A DNA stretch of 64,000 nucleotides from Macrostomum hystrix (GCA_950097015.1 CATNEN010000024.1:3043501-3107500); one strand, 5' to 3'. Positions 38,965 to 50,086 are shown, counted from the stretch's first letter. Notes: generated by a model from the letters alone, not told the origin. Program-made: numbers and translations.

Positions 38965-40176
38965 CGTTACTCTCCTATTAGTTACTAATTTTGTAACGAT
39001 CGTTACTTTTTGCAACGTTACTTTTTCGCGTTACCACGGGCTCGTAACAAAACTGTTGGTAACGAGTCGTTACCAACAGAGTGCATTTCCCGTTACCAGT
39101 TTTCGTTACCAGTTTCCGAAAAAAAGTAAAAAGAAATTAGCAGCACTGCACTTTTTTATTTTGCTGCATTAGAAAATATTTTTCATTGTCTGTTTTTCGG
39201 ATTTCTACGAGCCGTAGTATCAAAATAGTCAAATTAATATAATTAGCAACTATATGTTTGGATTTCTTTGTTTTACATTGATACATTTTGCATTTATTTT
39301 GATTAGAGGTTTTTTGTTTTTGTGGTGAACTCCAAATTTTCGTGAAATATTTATTGGTCAATAGACTGGCTATAGTCTGTATGTATTGTAAGTTTGTATT
39401 GTCATCAGTCATCAATATTATCAATATAATCTAAAATCTTTGTGGTCTCATGGCTACTAAACCCATGTCAAAATCAGTGAAAGTGACAGTGATAAGGGAG
39501 TAAAAAAAGTGGACGATGTTGGAGATTACAACATATGATTTGAGTAATGACCGATAAACAAGGCTACAGATATTTATAACATGCTTACGTAAAAAAATAC
39601 GAGTATAACTTGCGCCGACATTTTCACCGACAGTTTCCATCGACGGTTTTCCGAATTTTTTCCGAAACTGTTGGTGAAAACTGTCTGCAAATGTTTACCG
39701 ACAGTTTCACCGACAGTTTCACCGACAGTTTCACCGACAGTTTCCACCGACAGTTTCCACCGACAGTTTCACCGACAGTTTCACCGACAGTTCCCACCGA
39801 CAGTTTCACCGACAGTTTCACCGACAGTTTCACCGACAGTTCACCGACAGTTTCACCGACAGTTTCACCGACAGTTTCACCGACAGTTTCCACCGACAGT
39901 TTCAACGACAGTTTCACGGACAGTTTCACCGTCAGTTTCGAAAAATTTCGGAAAACTGTCGGTGGAAACTGTCGGTGAAACTGTCGGCGCAAGTTATACT
40001 CGTAAAAAATAGCATTACTTATGGTAAAAGTGAAAAAAAACTGAAAGCAACGATTAAAAGTGATGACCGTTACTATTTTTTCGTCTTTTTTCATTACCTA
40101 ATTCTTCCGTTACTAAATGGTCAGTAACTATCGTTACCACCATCGGCGCCATTTTTTGGTAACGCGTCTAACACTG
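38965..40176. mobile_element. non-autonomous hAT-type DNA transposon
   Basis: About 1.2 kb flanked by an 8-bp direct repeat GTGCCATG (38957-38964 and 40177-40184), the target-site duplication length typical of hAT. The right end reads CAGTGTTAGACGCGTTACC on the minus strand, a hAT-like terminus. Both ends are studded with GTAACG/CGTTAC motifs. The left end begins at CGTTACTC, about 10-12 bp short of the expected CAGTGTTAGACG. No transposase was seen. A second foldback element is nested within it. Confidence 0.8.
39597..40008. mobile_element. nested foldback element with 12-bp internal tandem array
   Basis: Starts TACGAGTATAACTTGCGCCG and ends with its reverse complement (CGGCGCAAGTTATACTCGTA), with matching inverted arms of about 80-90 bp that include CGACAGTTTCC and TTTTCCGAA. 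The centre (about 39696-39935) is a tandem array of ACCGACAGTTTC with occasional 13-14 bp units; the same motif occurs in the arms, so the array probably grew from the arms themselves. It is inside the hAT-type element. Confidence 0.8.
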
Positions 40177-40184
40177 GTGCCATG

Positions 40185-40579
40185 TCATCCGTATAGTCCA
40201 TTTTCAATTGTTCCACTCTGAGTATAGCTGGAAGATTCTCGAAGATTTTCAAAGATCCATTCTGAGTGCTTTGGCTGTACTTCTAGACGGGCTTGGTACT
40301 GTTGTTCAGTCCATAGATCAGGGTCTGCGGGGCTGATTGTGATTTCTGCTTTGAGGCAGAGTAGAGAAAGCAACCCGAGTTACAGACGGAGATCATGAGT
40401 GACTGTGTGAAGAGTGACCCCTTAAGTATCTCACCATAGCAAGCGTAGATGATCAGGACGGTGACGATGATTAGAAATGAGATGCCGAGAACTAGGAAGA
40501 CAACGTTGAGCACTTTGCGAAGCATTGGCAGTTTGTAGTCTTCCAGCAGCTCCGAGTCATCGTCCTCAATGCGCCGGTC
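40185..40579 (-). CDS. single-pass membrane protein, last two exons (5' end not found)
   Basis: Exon 40579-40435 opens with phase 0 after TTTATTCAG and encodes an acidic stretch ([18 protein letters not shown]), then a strongly hydrophobic segment of about 23 residues ([19 protein letters not shown]). A GT-AG intron of 89 bp follows. The last exon, 40345-40185, encodes a 52-residue polar tail with [15 protein letters not shown] and a stop at 40185-40187. Phases agree (1+2). The family was not recognised. The upstream exons lie above 40580 and could not be identified. The stop codon directly abuts the hAT target-site duplication, so the native 3' UTR is displaced by the transposon. Confidence 0.6.
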
Positions 40580-41690
40580 CTGAATAAAGATATTTGGAAA
40601 TAAAATTCAGTGGTAATAGTAACATAACAGTCTGCTTCAGTAGTAGCAGTACTAGTACCAGTAATAGTCGTAAAAAACAGAAATGACTCCTATTCCAGTT
40701 AGGGCCAGGTGTACAGCCAGTGACACAGCTGTATAGAGTAGTAAAATCGTACAATATGCGCAACGTGCTACTTAAAGTAATACTGAAAGGAAATCTAAGC
40801 TAAAATGTACCTCTTTATATTGTTTAGGAATGAGTCATGATGACTAAAATGCTATTTTTAGAACTATCGACATGTGACGTGAAACCGGAGAATGTCTCGA
40901 CAGCTGTAATTGCTGAGAAAAAAAACGCTGCTGAACAAACAAGTTTGACCTAGTAAACACCCAGTCATAAACTCAAAAACATTTACTATCAATACAATTT
41001 AAAATCCGAGCTGAAAATTCGGACATGGGGCGGTCCACTGGAAAACCAGGAAAAATCAAGATCAGGAGAAGGACTCATCTCTGAAGAAAGATCAGGTGGT
41101 AAACGCTTCCACTTATTGATTATTTATCGCTAATCGTTAGTTACTAAATTGAATTAAGTTTACGAGAGTCACATATCGTCGATACTTTCGAGAAGGGCCT
41201 GCTTGTTTCCTAGGATATATTCCTAGAGGATTACGCGATTGATATCAATAATCCTCTCTATCAATTATTGATTGAGTTATCCGTTATCTTTCGGAGGTAG
41301 AAGACGTGGAAGACGCCCTTCAGCAGGACTTATTAGAAAGACACGAGAGAGATTTCTATTGTTCACTAGGGCGCACGTTTCTATTGTGAATTCAGAGCTC
41401 GAGGAAACCGTAAAGTAATCTGATTCGCTCTCGTCCTTTGTTGGCCAACAGACTACAAAGACACAAGAGACAACAGGCAACAGACCCAGACCTTCACGGT
41501 CGACCAACAAGAAAAAGAAGAACCGCCGGCTTATGAAGACCGAGAAGACAACGCACAACTGCGCACTGCGCAAGAAGAGGCCATGAATGCCACGAGACTT
41601 TTGTAAACTCCTAGGTGATTGTTCCCCCCATTGTACTCGTATAGAAGTGGAAGTTTTGTGTGCCTGATCAAAACACCAAACTCTTCAAAA
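40580..41690. other. unassigned region upstream of the membrane-protein exons
   Basis: Holds a 98-codon minus-strand open frame at 41277-41573 with no recognisable domain or splice support. The mixture of palindromic and pyrimidine-rich stretches could be a solo LTR, but no matching partner is visible. 40680-40730 includes GTACAGCCAGTG, also found at a SINE end at 57991, suggesting a small SINE remnant. Confidence 0.3.
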
Positions 41691-41694
41691 GCCG

Positions 41695-42053
41695 CAGCTA
41701 TTGCTCGTGTAAGGCTGTGTACAGTTGTTCAGTCCATGGACTGGGGAGGCCGCCACACCCACCAGAATTTCTGACACAGCGACATAATATTAGCAAAAGG
41801 GCTTTCGCAATGGCACATCATTTGGTGACATGATGGTAGCAGAGATGGTAGCAGTCTGCCCATTCCGCTGACTCCTGAGCACAGCGACACACGCACACAG
41901 ATACCGTAGGCAAGCAGGTGTGTGTATCTGCCTTGAATTCTCATCGTCAGGTACTAAACACTTTTCCTGTTCATTTTGGGATTTGCACTCAAGGGCGAAA
42001 ATGGAACGAAAAGCCTCCAAGCTCTCTGTGGCCTCGCCGCGGAATCGAGCTCA
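41695..42053 (-). mobile_element. SINE B tail fragment followed by truncated SINE A
   Basis: 41710-41760 matches the SINE B tail (TGTTCAGTCCATGGACTGGG, CGCCACACCCACC). From 41797 the family A body follows (AATGGCACATCATTTGGTGA, CTGCCCATTCCGCTGACTCC, CACACGCACACAGATACCG, GGCCTCGCCGCGGAATCGAG). It stops within the B box, and the A-box head is missing. Confidence 0.75.
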
Positions 42054-42499
42054 AAAGAAGTCACTGAAAATACCTTCATCACTTCGATTATCCTTTTAGT
42101 TCTGGGATGCTCCTTGAAGTTTGTGCATGCATTGCCCAGGTGTCGCGTCACAGCCGGCATTCTCAGCTCTGCTGCTCCTAGTAAAGTGCACCGCTTGTTC
42201 TCGCTGCAGGGTTGTAAGTGTCGCTTCTTGCCCTGTGCGATTTCCTGTCGTCAGGCGCCACACTGCTTATAAACTCCTTTCCCAACTCAGCAACTGTGCG
42301 CAGAGCTGTGCAAAAAATCGATTTCTGGAACTATTGATTAGAGAAATGGAAAATTGTACCCCCTCTCTGATCCGAGGCCGGGAAGCCAAATGTACATCTT
42401 GAAATAACCACTCTCAGGTCCCTCTCTGTGTAGCACAAACATTTCTTTAGTCTCTTTAGCATTCTCTTTGAGTTGAAACGAATAAGAAGAATTCTAGTA

Positions 42500-42750
42500 C
42501 TAACAGTAGTTTTGCTTGATGATTGCCTCTGAGTTTAGTTAGACAACAAAGCCACGAATCTACAACATCTTGCGTACTACTACAAGTTCAAGGATATTTA
42601 TCGGGCAAGATTACTACTTTTATTACTGCTACGAGCTTACTACGACTTCTACTACTACGAACAACAACTACAACTTCTAATACTACTACTACTACAACTC
42701 CTACTATTACTACTAGTACACCTACTTCTACTACACCTACTTCTACTACA

Positions 42751-42846
<96 letters not shown>
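42500..42846. repeat. ACT/CTA trinucleotide-rich tract with pure (ACT)n run
   Basis: Imperfect triplets from about 42590 and a pure ACT run of roughly 100 bp at 42747-42846. The poly-Thr and poly-Ser open frames on the two strands are by-products. Confidence 0.93.
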
Positions 42847-42847
<1 letters not shown>

Positions 42848-43050
42848 TTTTTTCTTGGTACTTCAGAAGTATTTTTACGAAAACCTTTCATATTAACAAT
42901 TGGCCCATTCAATTTACCAATAAAATAAAAAACCAGGCAGATCAAATTTATGTTTTCGCTTTTCGACTTTTTGTATATTTACTAATATCGCTTCGGCTGC
43001 AGCAATGACTGAGGCAGTAATTCAGCTAATATAGCCTGGCGATATGAGTT

Positions 43051-45443
43051 TTACTTGATAAGGCTGTTGATCCAGGACAGCACAGTGGCCACGTTGGAGT
43101 ACACTCCCGGCTTGCCCGGACCTGAGGAATGTGCAACAAGGATTTTATCGATTTTTTTCGGTACACAATTATTCAGAACACAAACCAATTAGAATTGTCA
43201 AGCAAATGCACTTACGAGCGCAGTCGTAGCCCCAGGAGGTGACGCCGTTGACGTACCAGACGGCGCTGCTGCCGGTGCCCTTGGAGCAGACGAACGGACC
43301 GCCGCTGTCGCCCTGAATTGCGATGCAGAATTGTCAACCAGTGTCTCTTTTATGGATACTACACTTCATTCTTATGATAACTGATTACACCTGCCCAGAT
43401 CAGCCCAGATGTGCAGCCGACAGAACAGCCGCAGCTACTGATTGCCTCGTATGGTTGTTCAGTCCATGGACTGGGGGGATGCCAAATACATGCATCCTCA
43501 ATTACACTAGCTAGTACCTATTTAATACCTGGGTGAGTTGAAGCAAAGCAACTCAAATAACTAATTGCAGGAGGGCTTCGGGCAATGACAAATAATTTCG
43601 TGGCACTAGACCCGCAGCCAGCGAGGAGGCAATTCTGCCCATTTTGCTGACTCCTGAGCACACAGGCACACAGATACTGTACGCAGGTACACGCTCACAC
43701 AGGTGTGTACAACTGCCCTGACTTTCTCATCGTCAGGCAGTGTATACTCTCACAGTGACTTGGAGGTTGGCCCTCGAGGGCGTAAACCGCACGTCAAGCC
43801 CCCAAGCCTTCTCTCCGCGGCTGCGTCCAAAAAATGTGTCGTCGTCGCGGAATCGAGCTCAGGGACCTTGGCGCGAGAGGCAAACACGTTAACCGCTCTG
43901 CCACCAACCCCCCTAGTTAGCGGGTTGCTAAAGGACACAAATTATTAGACTCGAGTCTGGAATTGAACCCCAAACCTTCAAGTCGTGACTCCGACGTTCT
44001 AAGCACTAGGCTACAACTTCTACTACCCTAGTTGCTCTACTATTAGTAGCAAAAGCAACTAAAATGCGCTAACCTGGCAGGCGTCAACTCCGCCGGCGCT
44101 GTAGCCAGCGCAGATCATGCGGGCGGTGATCTGGCCCGGATAGTTCACCGCGTTGCAGGTGCTGCGTGCGACCACGGGCACGAAAGCCTGCTTGAGAACG
44201 CTAGCCGATCCGGTGCCTATAAAAACAGGTGTTAACACAGGTGTGAGAACCTAAACTAGCCAGCGAATCGGTTCTCAAAATACAATCTTAACAAACAGCG
44301 AATGCTCTACCTACCGCGGGTGTCGCCCCAGCCGGTGGTGTAGCAGTACTCGCCGCCGCTAGGCTCAGCAGTCGGCAGGCAGGCCGGTGTGATGTAATCG
44401 TTGAAGGTAACAGCGGTTGACAGGCGCAGCAGGGCGAAGTCGTAGTCCAGGGTGCGGGTGTTGTAGCTGAGGGGGTTGGCCGGAAATTTTAGCGATTTTT
44501 TCAATATCGTCAATCGTTTCCTCAATCACCATCGTTACATTTTTACCTTTTTATTATTACTCTAACTTGTACCCCAGCTAATGCTGGTACTCATTTTATA
44601 GTGGGCTTAACTAAATCAACAAGGAATTACATGTACAGGCATCTTGCTTAAGGAGCCAAATTTATGACTCCCATGCTGGCTACCTCCCTATTAGGCCTAT
44701 CATGTCATAAAATCGCACCTGTTATGCATGACAATCCTGTCGATGGCAAAGTTCTGCTGAGTGCTGTCCCGGGATGACTTCTGGTGGCTGCCCAGGCCAA
44801 CGGTGTAACGCGACGGCGTCGGGTTATCCTCGACGCAGTGGGCGGCGGTCAGCACCCAGCGGCTGTTGAGCAGGGTGCCACCGCAGTAGTGCGAGTTGGC
44901 GTAGAACAGCTGGGCCTGCCAGGGCCACGAGCCGGGCCGGGCCTCGCGACCGCCGACAATGAAGCCGTTACCGACGTGATGGGCAATCTTCTTCACTCCG
45001 CAGCCTGTGGGTCAGCACATTGTCTATGACTTAATTCCTGTCCATGGCTTAACCGCTCCGCCACTCAAACCACTCTGTTGAAATTGTAGGAAACTATCGC
45101 CTAATTCCAGTTACTAGGGTGAGTTTGATGCGTTACTTAAGTGTTTACTGCCTGACAATGAGCAAGTCGCAGATTTAAGTAGACTAGTTGGTGAGTGTTT
45201 ACCCGCTACAGAGTATCCTTGTCCTTTACAGTCTCCGCATTAATCAGCCCAGTAAATCACGCTACTCAAGAATGAACCTACCGATCTTAAGTTCAACCAA
45301 AAACTCTGCTCCTCACTAATTAGCCTAGCACCTAGCATTCCTGATCAAAGTACTCGTAAGTAAAAATGATTTTGGTGAAACAACTTACTCTGAGCGGCCG
45401 CAGAAGCCACTAGAAGCAGACCAACAAGCAGCCAGCGAAGCAT
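43051..45443 (-). CDS. secreted trypsin-like serine protease, six exons
   Basis: Digestive or secreted S1 endopeptidase. Minus-strand exons: 45443-45389, 45004-44719, 44466-44315, 44216-44074, 43312-43216, 43121-43051; GT-AG throughout with matching phases, 267 residues. The signal peptide is MLRWLLVGLLLVASAAAQ. A short propeptide with Cys precedes the activation site and IVGGREARPGSWPWQAQL. The triad is His in LTAAHCVE, Asp in TLDYDFALLRL and Ser in CQGDSGGP. Asp six residues before the active Ser (DACQGDS), with WGYDC and GKPGVYS glycines, predicts trypsin specificity (cleavage after Lys/Arg). Length is normal for a trypsin or chymotrypsin-like enzyme. The introns are free of minisatellites, but the intron between exons 4 and 5 carries nested SINEs. 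Complete and apparently intact. Confidence 0.95.
43451..44030 (-). mobile_element. SINE family B, split by an inserted SINE A
   Basis: The tail part 43451-43480 reads TGTTCAGTCCATGGACTGGG. The head part 43930-44030, read on the minus strand, is tRNA-like: TAGCCTAGTGC fits an A box and GGTTCAATTCC a B box, with AGAACGTCGGAGTCACGACT between them. A full family A SINE lies between the two halves. Located in the protease intron. Whether both halves come from one insertion is an inference. Confidence 0.7.
43562..43908 (-). mobile_element. SINE family A, full-length copy
   Basis: Contains tail AATTGCAGGAGGGC, body CCAGCGAGGAGGCAATTCTG, CACACAGATACTGTACGCAG, CTTTCTCATCGTCAGGCAG, TTGGCCCTCGAGGGCGTAAA, and head: B-box-like CGGAATCGAGCTCAGGG and, on the minus strand, the A box TGGCAGAGCGG. 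A 14-nt run in the B-box region (CGTCGTCGCGGAAT) is a local duplication. Confidence 0.88.
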
Positions 45444-45530
45444 TTCTGAGCTAATTTGGCACCTTTTTCAGTGTAAAATAGTTCAGACTAGAACTGATTA
45501 ATTTGAGTCTAATGCGCTTCTAGTAGCCCG

Positions 45531-45541
45531 ATTATATAGAC
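45531..45541 (-). promoter_or_regulatory. candidate TATA box of the protease gene
   Basis: On the minus strand TCTATATAATC lies about 90 bp upstream of the protease start codon at 45443, a plausible distance for a short leader. Sequence match only. Confidence 0.45.
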
Positions 45542-45543
45542 TT

Positions 45544-47884
45544 GATTATAGCAGCTTTGGAAGCCAAGCCATATGGCTTCGACAGAAATTAAATTCCGTA
45601 CGATAGGAACTAAAATTTACGGCACCGACGATTCTCTTTGTTGGCTCGCAGATAAGTGTCTTGGCTAATTAAGTAGTCGAAATTCGATCATTACTAGTAT
45701 TTTTGTGAACACGCATTAGCAAGCTTTGAACTGGTGAAATAGCATAAAAAACTACATGTACGGGCTCTCGTAGCTCTCCATTTGTTTGTCGTCTTCCCAC
45801 GCTATCAAGTCGCAGCTTTTCTACTCGTAATACTGTCTGTAGTTGAAAATTATTGTCTTGTCGGCACAAATACTATTTTTTTATCTGAGCTTCGAGCATC
45901 GCGACCACAACCGCCCACCTATAGTCTCCTTGTTGGATAAAGGACAAGATAAACTGTCATGTAGTTATGTATGAATTCAATATACGATTTCTCAGATTAC
46001 TTGTAAGCGTTTTTTCAACTTATGATTTGCCCAACTTAGAATAGATAAAACTGTGATATATTGATGAAGCGATTTTTTATCAAAATAATATTCTAAAGTA
46101 CCTTTACAGTAGAATACAATAGAAAACATTAACTTCTAGCATACAGTAGAAAGCTCATTATAGTAGGTAGGTGCAGTACATGGAAGTATGATAGAAGAGA
46201 GAAATCATGCATGTGCAGTAACTTTTTTTTGCATAAACATATGCTATATTTTATATGATCCGACACGAAAATCTATAAATTGGAAATTACTTGGCATTGG
46301 AAATGCATTTGGGGTTCAAGCTCTCTTTAAAATTAGCATCAGAGCGTTAACAGCAGGGTCCAGCGCAAAACGGCTTTTTGCAAGCGACTAGCTTAGACGA
46401 TTAGGAGCAGCACGGACAGAGTGCGTACAAGCTGCAGACCATTGCTCGATCACTCCGGCAGGTGACGAGTAACGGAGCCGACGGCCTCTAAGGAGTTAAA
46501 GGCGTTGATAGGGTCCCGCTTATCTAAAAATGTTTTTCGAATATTTAATCCCCTTTGTAGTAAAATTTAAGCTTCATAAAAACGCGTGCACCGACTCGGG
46601 ACCAGTTGCAATATTTTGGTGAAGGAATCATGAAAATCGGTTGAGCCGTTCGGCAGATAGTCGATTGCAAACAAGCAAAAAAACAAGATTTTCATTTTTA
46701 GTATAATTTCAGAAGTCTCAGAAGAAGAAAACTGAGACTGCAGAGAATACCAACAATTTTCGACATCAAAGCAAACTAATAGAAAATAGTCCTAGCAGAC
46801 TTTATAAATTGAAGAAGATGTCTAAATGTTACAGTTAGAAAGACTACTTTTAAAGCTGTTAATCTGCAACTAAGTGCTATCTTTTTTGTTTTACTCTTTT
46901 TTATATAGGTTACGATATTCAACTTAGCTCCAATTTTCATGTTTTGCGGAAAAAATGCAGTAAGCATACGTCACTCATTGTGAACAAAACGGCGTATAAA
47001 ATTATGCATTGTGAAATTCGCCGCTGCAAGTGAGCGCAATTGGTTTACACCCATGGAATTTAAGTCTATGCAGTCTGCGCTAAGTAAAAAATATAAACTC
47101 AAAATGTACATTTTATTAGGCCCTATCTATTCATTATGTATTTTTGTATCAATGTAAGTTATTCAAACTAAATTAGGCCTATCATATACCAAGCCAAAAA
47201 GTTACTGCTGTAAAAATCCTCTGTCATAACATACTCTATGGCTATGTCAATAATTTTTTCAAAGAGAGTATATTTCCTTACTAAGTTACATGCAGCTATC
47301 ATTTACTTAATGTATTCTCAAAGAAACAACTATTTGTGTTTTCTGCCAGTGTCAGGGCAATAAGCTGGGCCATGACAATTTTCATAATGTTTAAAAATTA
47401 GATAAGGATGGCTAGAACACTCAGATAGAAATATTAATTTAAAGTTAGCAAAATTTTTGAGTAGAGTAAAAGTAAAAAAACTTGTTTAAGTAAAACAAGG
47501 GTTTGCCTTAGGCCTACCCTAAGGGTTTAAAAACATTTTTTACTTTGATTTTCAGATGTCATTAGTCAACTATCAACAAGTCGGACAATATATAATGTTA
47601 GAAGAAAGGCTTCTGACTAAAAATCACAACTCAGGGCTCTGAAAAAATATACATGATTATTTAAATATAGTAAGCCAATTGCTGCCAATAATTTTTTTCT
47701 TGACTAGAAGTGAGTGGATACCTATGATTTTTTATGAAACTTGAGCAACTGGTAATTTAAAGAAATTAGTGATCAATAACCATGGCTTAAGAAAATTGGT
47801 CAGAAACTAGAAAAAATACAAAATTTATCATACTAATGTCCATTGTGGGCTATATAGACAGAAATGAAGCTAACACTATTGGGC
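45544..47884. other. intergenic, AT-rich; one short interspersed-repeat-like stretch
   Basis: No gene recognised. 46425-46700 differs from its surroundings; it includes GGAATCATGAAAATCGGTTG and AGCCGTTCGGCAGATAG, a phrase similar to the GAAAATCGGTC parts of repeat family C, and is probably an old interspersed element. The rest is AT-rich spacer between the protease and RING genes. Confidence 0.4.
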
Positions 47885-48092
47885 CAATGGTGTAGCTTCA
47901 GCTGTTCAGTCAATGGAATAGGACTGCTATATCCACCTAAATGTATATCTTATCTAATGTTAGCATCCAAAATGAACTAAAGAAACAGAAAATCTGCTTT
48001 AGGCCCTGCATATTTCCATTTGGCTAAGATTTGAACTCCAGACCTTTCAGTTAAGGTTCCAAAGTTGCAACCACAGGGCTGCAACTTCCATG
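47885..48092 (-). mobile_element. SINE family B copy upstream of the RING E3 gene
   Basis: Tail CAGCTGTTCAGTCAATGG on the plus strand. On the minus strand the head reads GAAGTTGCAGCCCTGTGGTT with B-box-like GGAGTTCAAATC. It ends 75 bp before the RING gene start codon, so it occupies the likely promoter or 5' UTR. Confidence 0.65.
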
Positions 48093-48166
48093 TTAACTTG
48101 TGCCACATTATTAGTAGAACTGCTTGTATCAAATGATAGCTATTTGATTCCTCCAGCTGTGTCACC

Positions 48167-49674
48167 ATGGCAGCTGCTGCATCAAGCGTGCCTCCTGATG
48201 GAGCCAGTGGTGGTGGCGGCGACCCGGACGCCTCAGACCGGGAGAAGCCGTCTGCTAGTCAACAATTCGAGTGCAACATCTGCCTGGAGACAGCCACAGA
48301 GCCTGTGGTTAGTCACTGCGGCCATCTGTTCTGCTGGGCCTGTGTCTATCGCTGGATGGAGACTCAGAGCCGGTCGCCGTCCTGTCCAGTGTGCAAGAGC
48401 GGCATCAGCCGGGACAAAGTTGTCCCCCTGTACGGCCGCGGCGGCTCCGGCAACACCACAGACCCTCGCAGCCGCGTGCCACCTAGGCCGCAGGGCCAGC
48501 GCTCCGAGCCGGAGGCCAGCGGCGGCCTTGGCGGCGGACTTCACGGCTTCGCCGACGGCCTATTCGGGCAGAACCACGGCGGCACGTTCCAGTTCACTTT
48601 CGGCATTGGTGGCTTTCCGTTCGCCTTTTTTGGCACCAATTTCAACATGAGTGAGTGCGAGCTTGGCCTGTCTGGCTTCACAGATCCTCAAAAGGGCAAG
48701 CGGCTTTCCTTCCCAGATCCTCAGTTGGATAGCCAGCTATCCTTCCCAGATCCTCAGTTGGATAACCAGCTTCCCTTCCCAGATCCTCAGTTGGATAACC
48801 AGCTTCCCTTCCCAGATCCTCAGTTGAATAACCAGCTTCCCTTCCTAAATCCTCAATTGGATAACCAGCTTCCCTGCCTAAATCCTCAATTGGATAACCA
48901 GCTTCCCTTCCCAGATCCTCAATTGGATAACCAGCCTCCCTTCCCAGATCCTCAGTTGGATAACCAGCTTCCCTTCCCAGATCCTCAATTGGATATCCAG
49001 CTTCCCTTCCCAGATCCTCAGTTGGATAACCAGCTTCACTTCCCAGATCCTCAGTTGGATAACCAGCTTCCCTTCCCAGATCCTCAATTGGATATCCAGC
49101 TTCCCTTCCCAGATCCTCAGTTGGATAACCAGCTTCACTTCCCAGTTCCTCAGTTGGACAACCAGCTTGACCCTTCCCAGATCCTCAATTGGATATCCAG
49201 CTTCCCTTCCCAGATCCTCAGTTGGATAACCAGCTTCCCTTCCCACATCCTCAATTTGATATCCAGCTTCCCTTCCCAGATCCTCAATTGGATAACCAGC
49301 TTCCCTTCCCAGATCCTCAGTTGGATAACCAGCTTCCCTTCCCAGATCCTCAATTTGATATCCAGCTTCCCTTCCCAGATCCTCAATTGGATAACCAGCT
49401 TCCCTTTCCAGATCCTCAATATTGATCTCCCTCCATATCTCCAAGCCCAGTCTCCCCAATCTCCCAGATCCTCTTGGATTTCAGGATCATGTCCACTGGT
49501 AGTGACATATGGTTACAGTTTAGCATATGGCACTATTCTTATTTCCCATCTGCAGACGGTCAGAACAGAAATCGGGACGCATTCGGCCAGGTAAACACGG
49601 AAGAAGACGCCTTTCTAAGCAAGGTGTTCCTCTACATAGCAATCATCTTTGTTGTCTGGCTCCTGTTGGCCTAA
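48167..49674 (+). CDS. RNF185: RING-type E3 ubiquitin ligase, RNF5/RNF185 family
   Basis: Membrane-anchored E3 ligase of the ER/mitochondrial outer membrane quality-control type. Exons 48167-48650 and 49556-49674, joined in matching phase, give 200 residues (family 180-192). The start has a good context (ACCATGG). Residues about 36-80 form a C3HC4 [38 protein letters not shown]. Then comes a Gly/Arg-rich linker, an [14 protein letters not shown] hydrophobic segment, and the C-terminal anchor [16 protein letters not shown] ending at the stop. RNF5 and RNF185 are paralogues in vertebrates, so the single invertebrate gene may be ancestral to both. The intron is a 33-bp minisatellite that stays in frame with exon 1 (see findings). 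Confidence 0.93.
48690..49422. repeat. 33-bp minisatellite in the RING gene intron, about 22 copies
   Basis: Units contain CCCAGATCCTCAGTTGGATA plus ACCAGCTTCCCTT. Read in the frame of exon 1 they encode [11 protein letters not shown] repeats; a one-base shift near 49165 moves the frame to [11 protein letters not shown]-type repeats. The antisense strand is open too. Confidence 0.95.
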
Positions 49675-50086
49675 CTCTTGTGTGTAATCTGTACAGTTCA
49701 TATTTTCCGTTCTGACCCTAATTTATTAAATATTAGGAATCTAGAAGTACCACTCCATCAGATCGTAATGTGACGAGTTTGATTCGATGTCTGTGTTGTA
49801 TTTTTGTTTTTTTAATCGTCAAGCTCATTTTCAAGGCTCATTTTATGACCTGATCATTTATTTGGTTCAATAATTTTAAATCGGGTTAGAAAATGTTTAA
49901 TATTGCTCGCTCACTTACATGCTCATTAAACTTCTATTAAACTCGTAATTTTCGTAGAAAACATCTGTGATGGCCCATAGGGGCATTCATTATCAGTAAA
50001 ACTTATTATAGCTCGTATATTTATTGCTTCATAGTGACGATAAGAAAATGAGATGACATGATTTAGGCATTCTGCTGTGTCACCCA

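Noticed and set aside
41277-41573. 98-codon minus-strand gene
   Set aside because: No domain, no acceptor or donor fitting the neighbouring membrane-protein exons, and a low-complexity N-terminus; may be part of a repeat.
42523-43008. Poly-Thr and poly-Ser proteins
   Set aside because: Microsatellite (ACT)n read on both strands; no flanking coding exon.
48878-49459. Antisense protein in the RING gene intron
   Set aside because: Antisense reading of the 33-bp array, with no independent coding signal.
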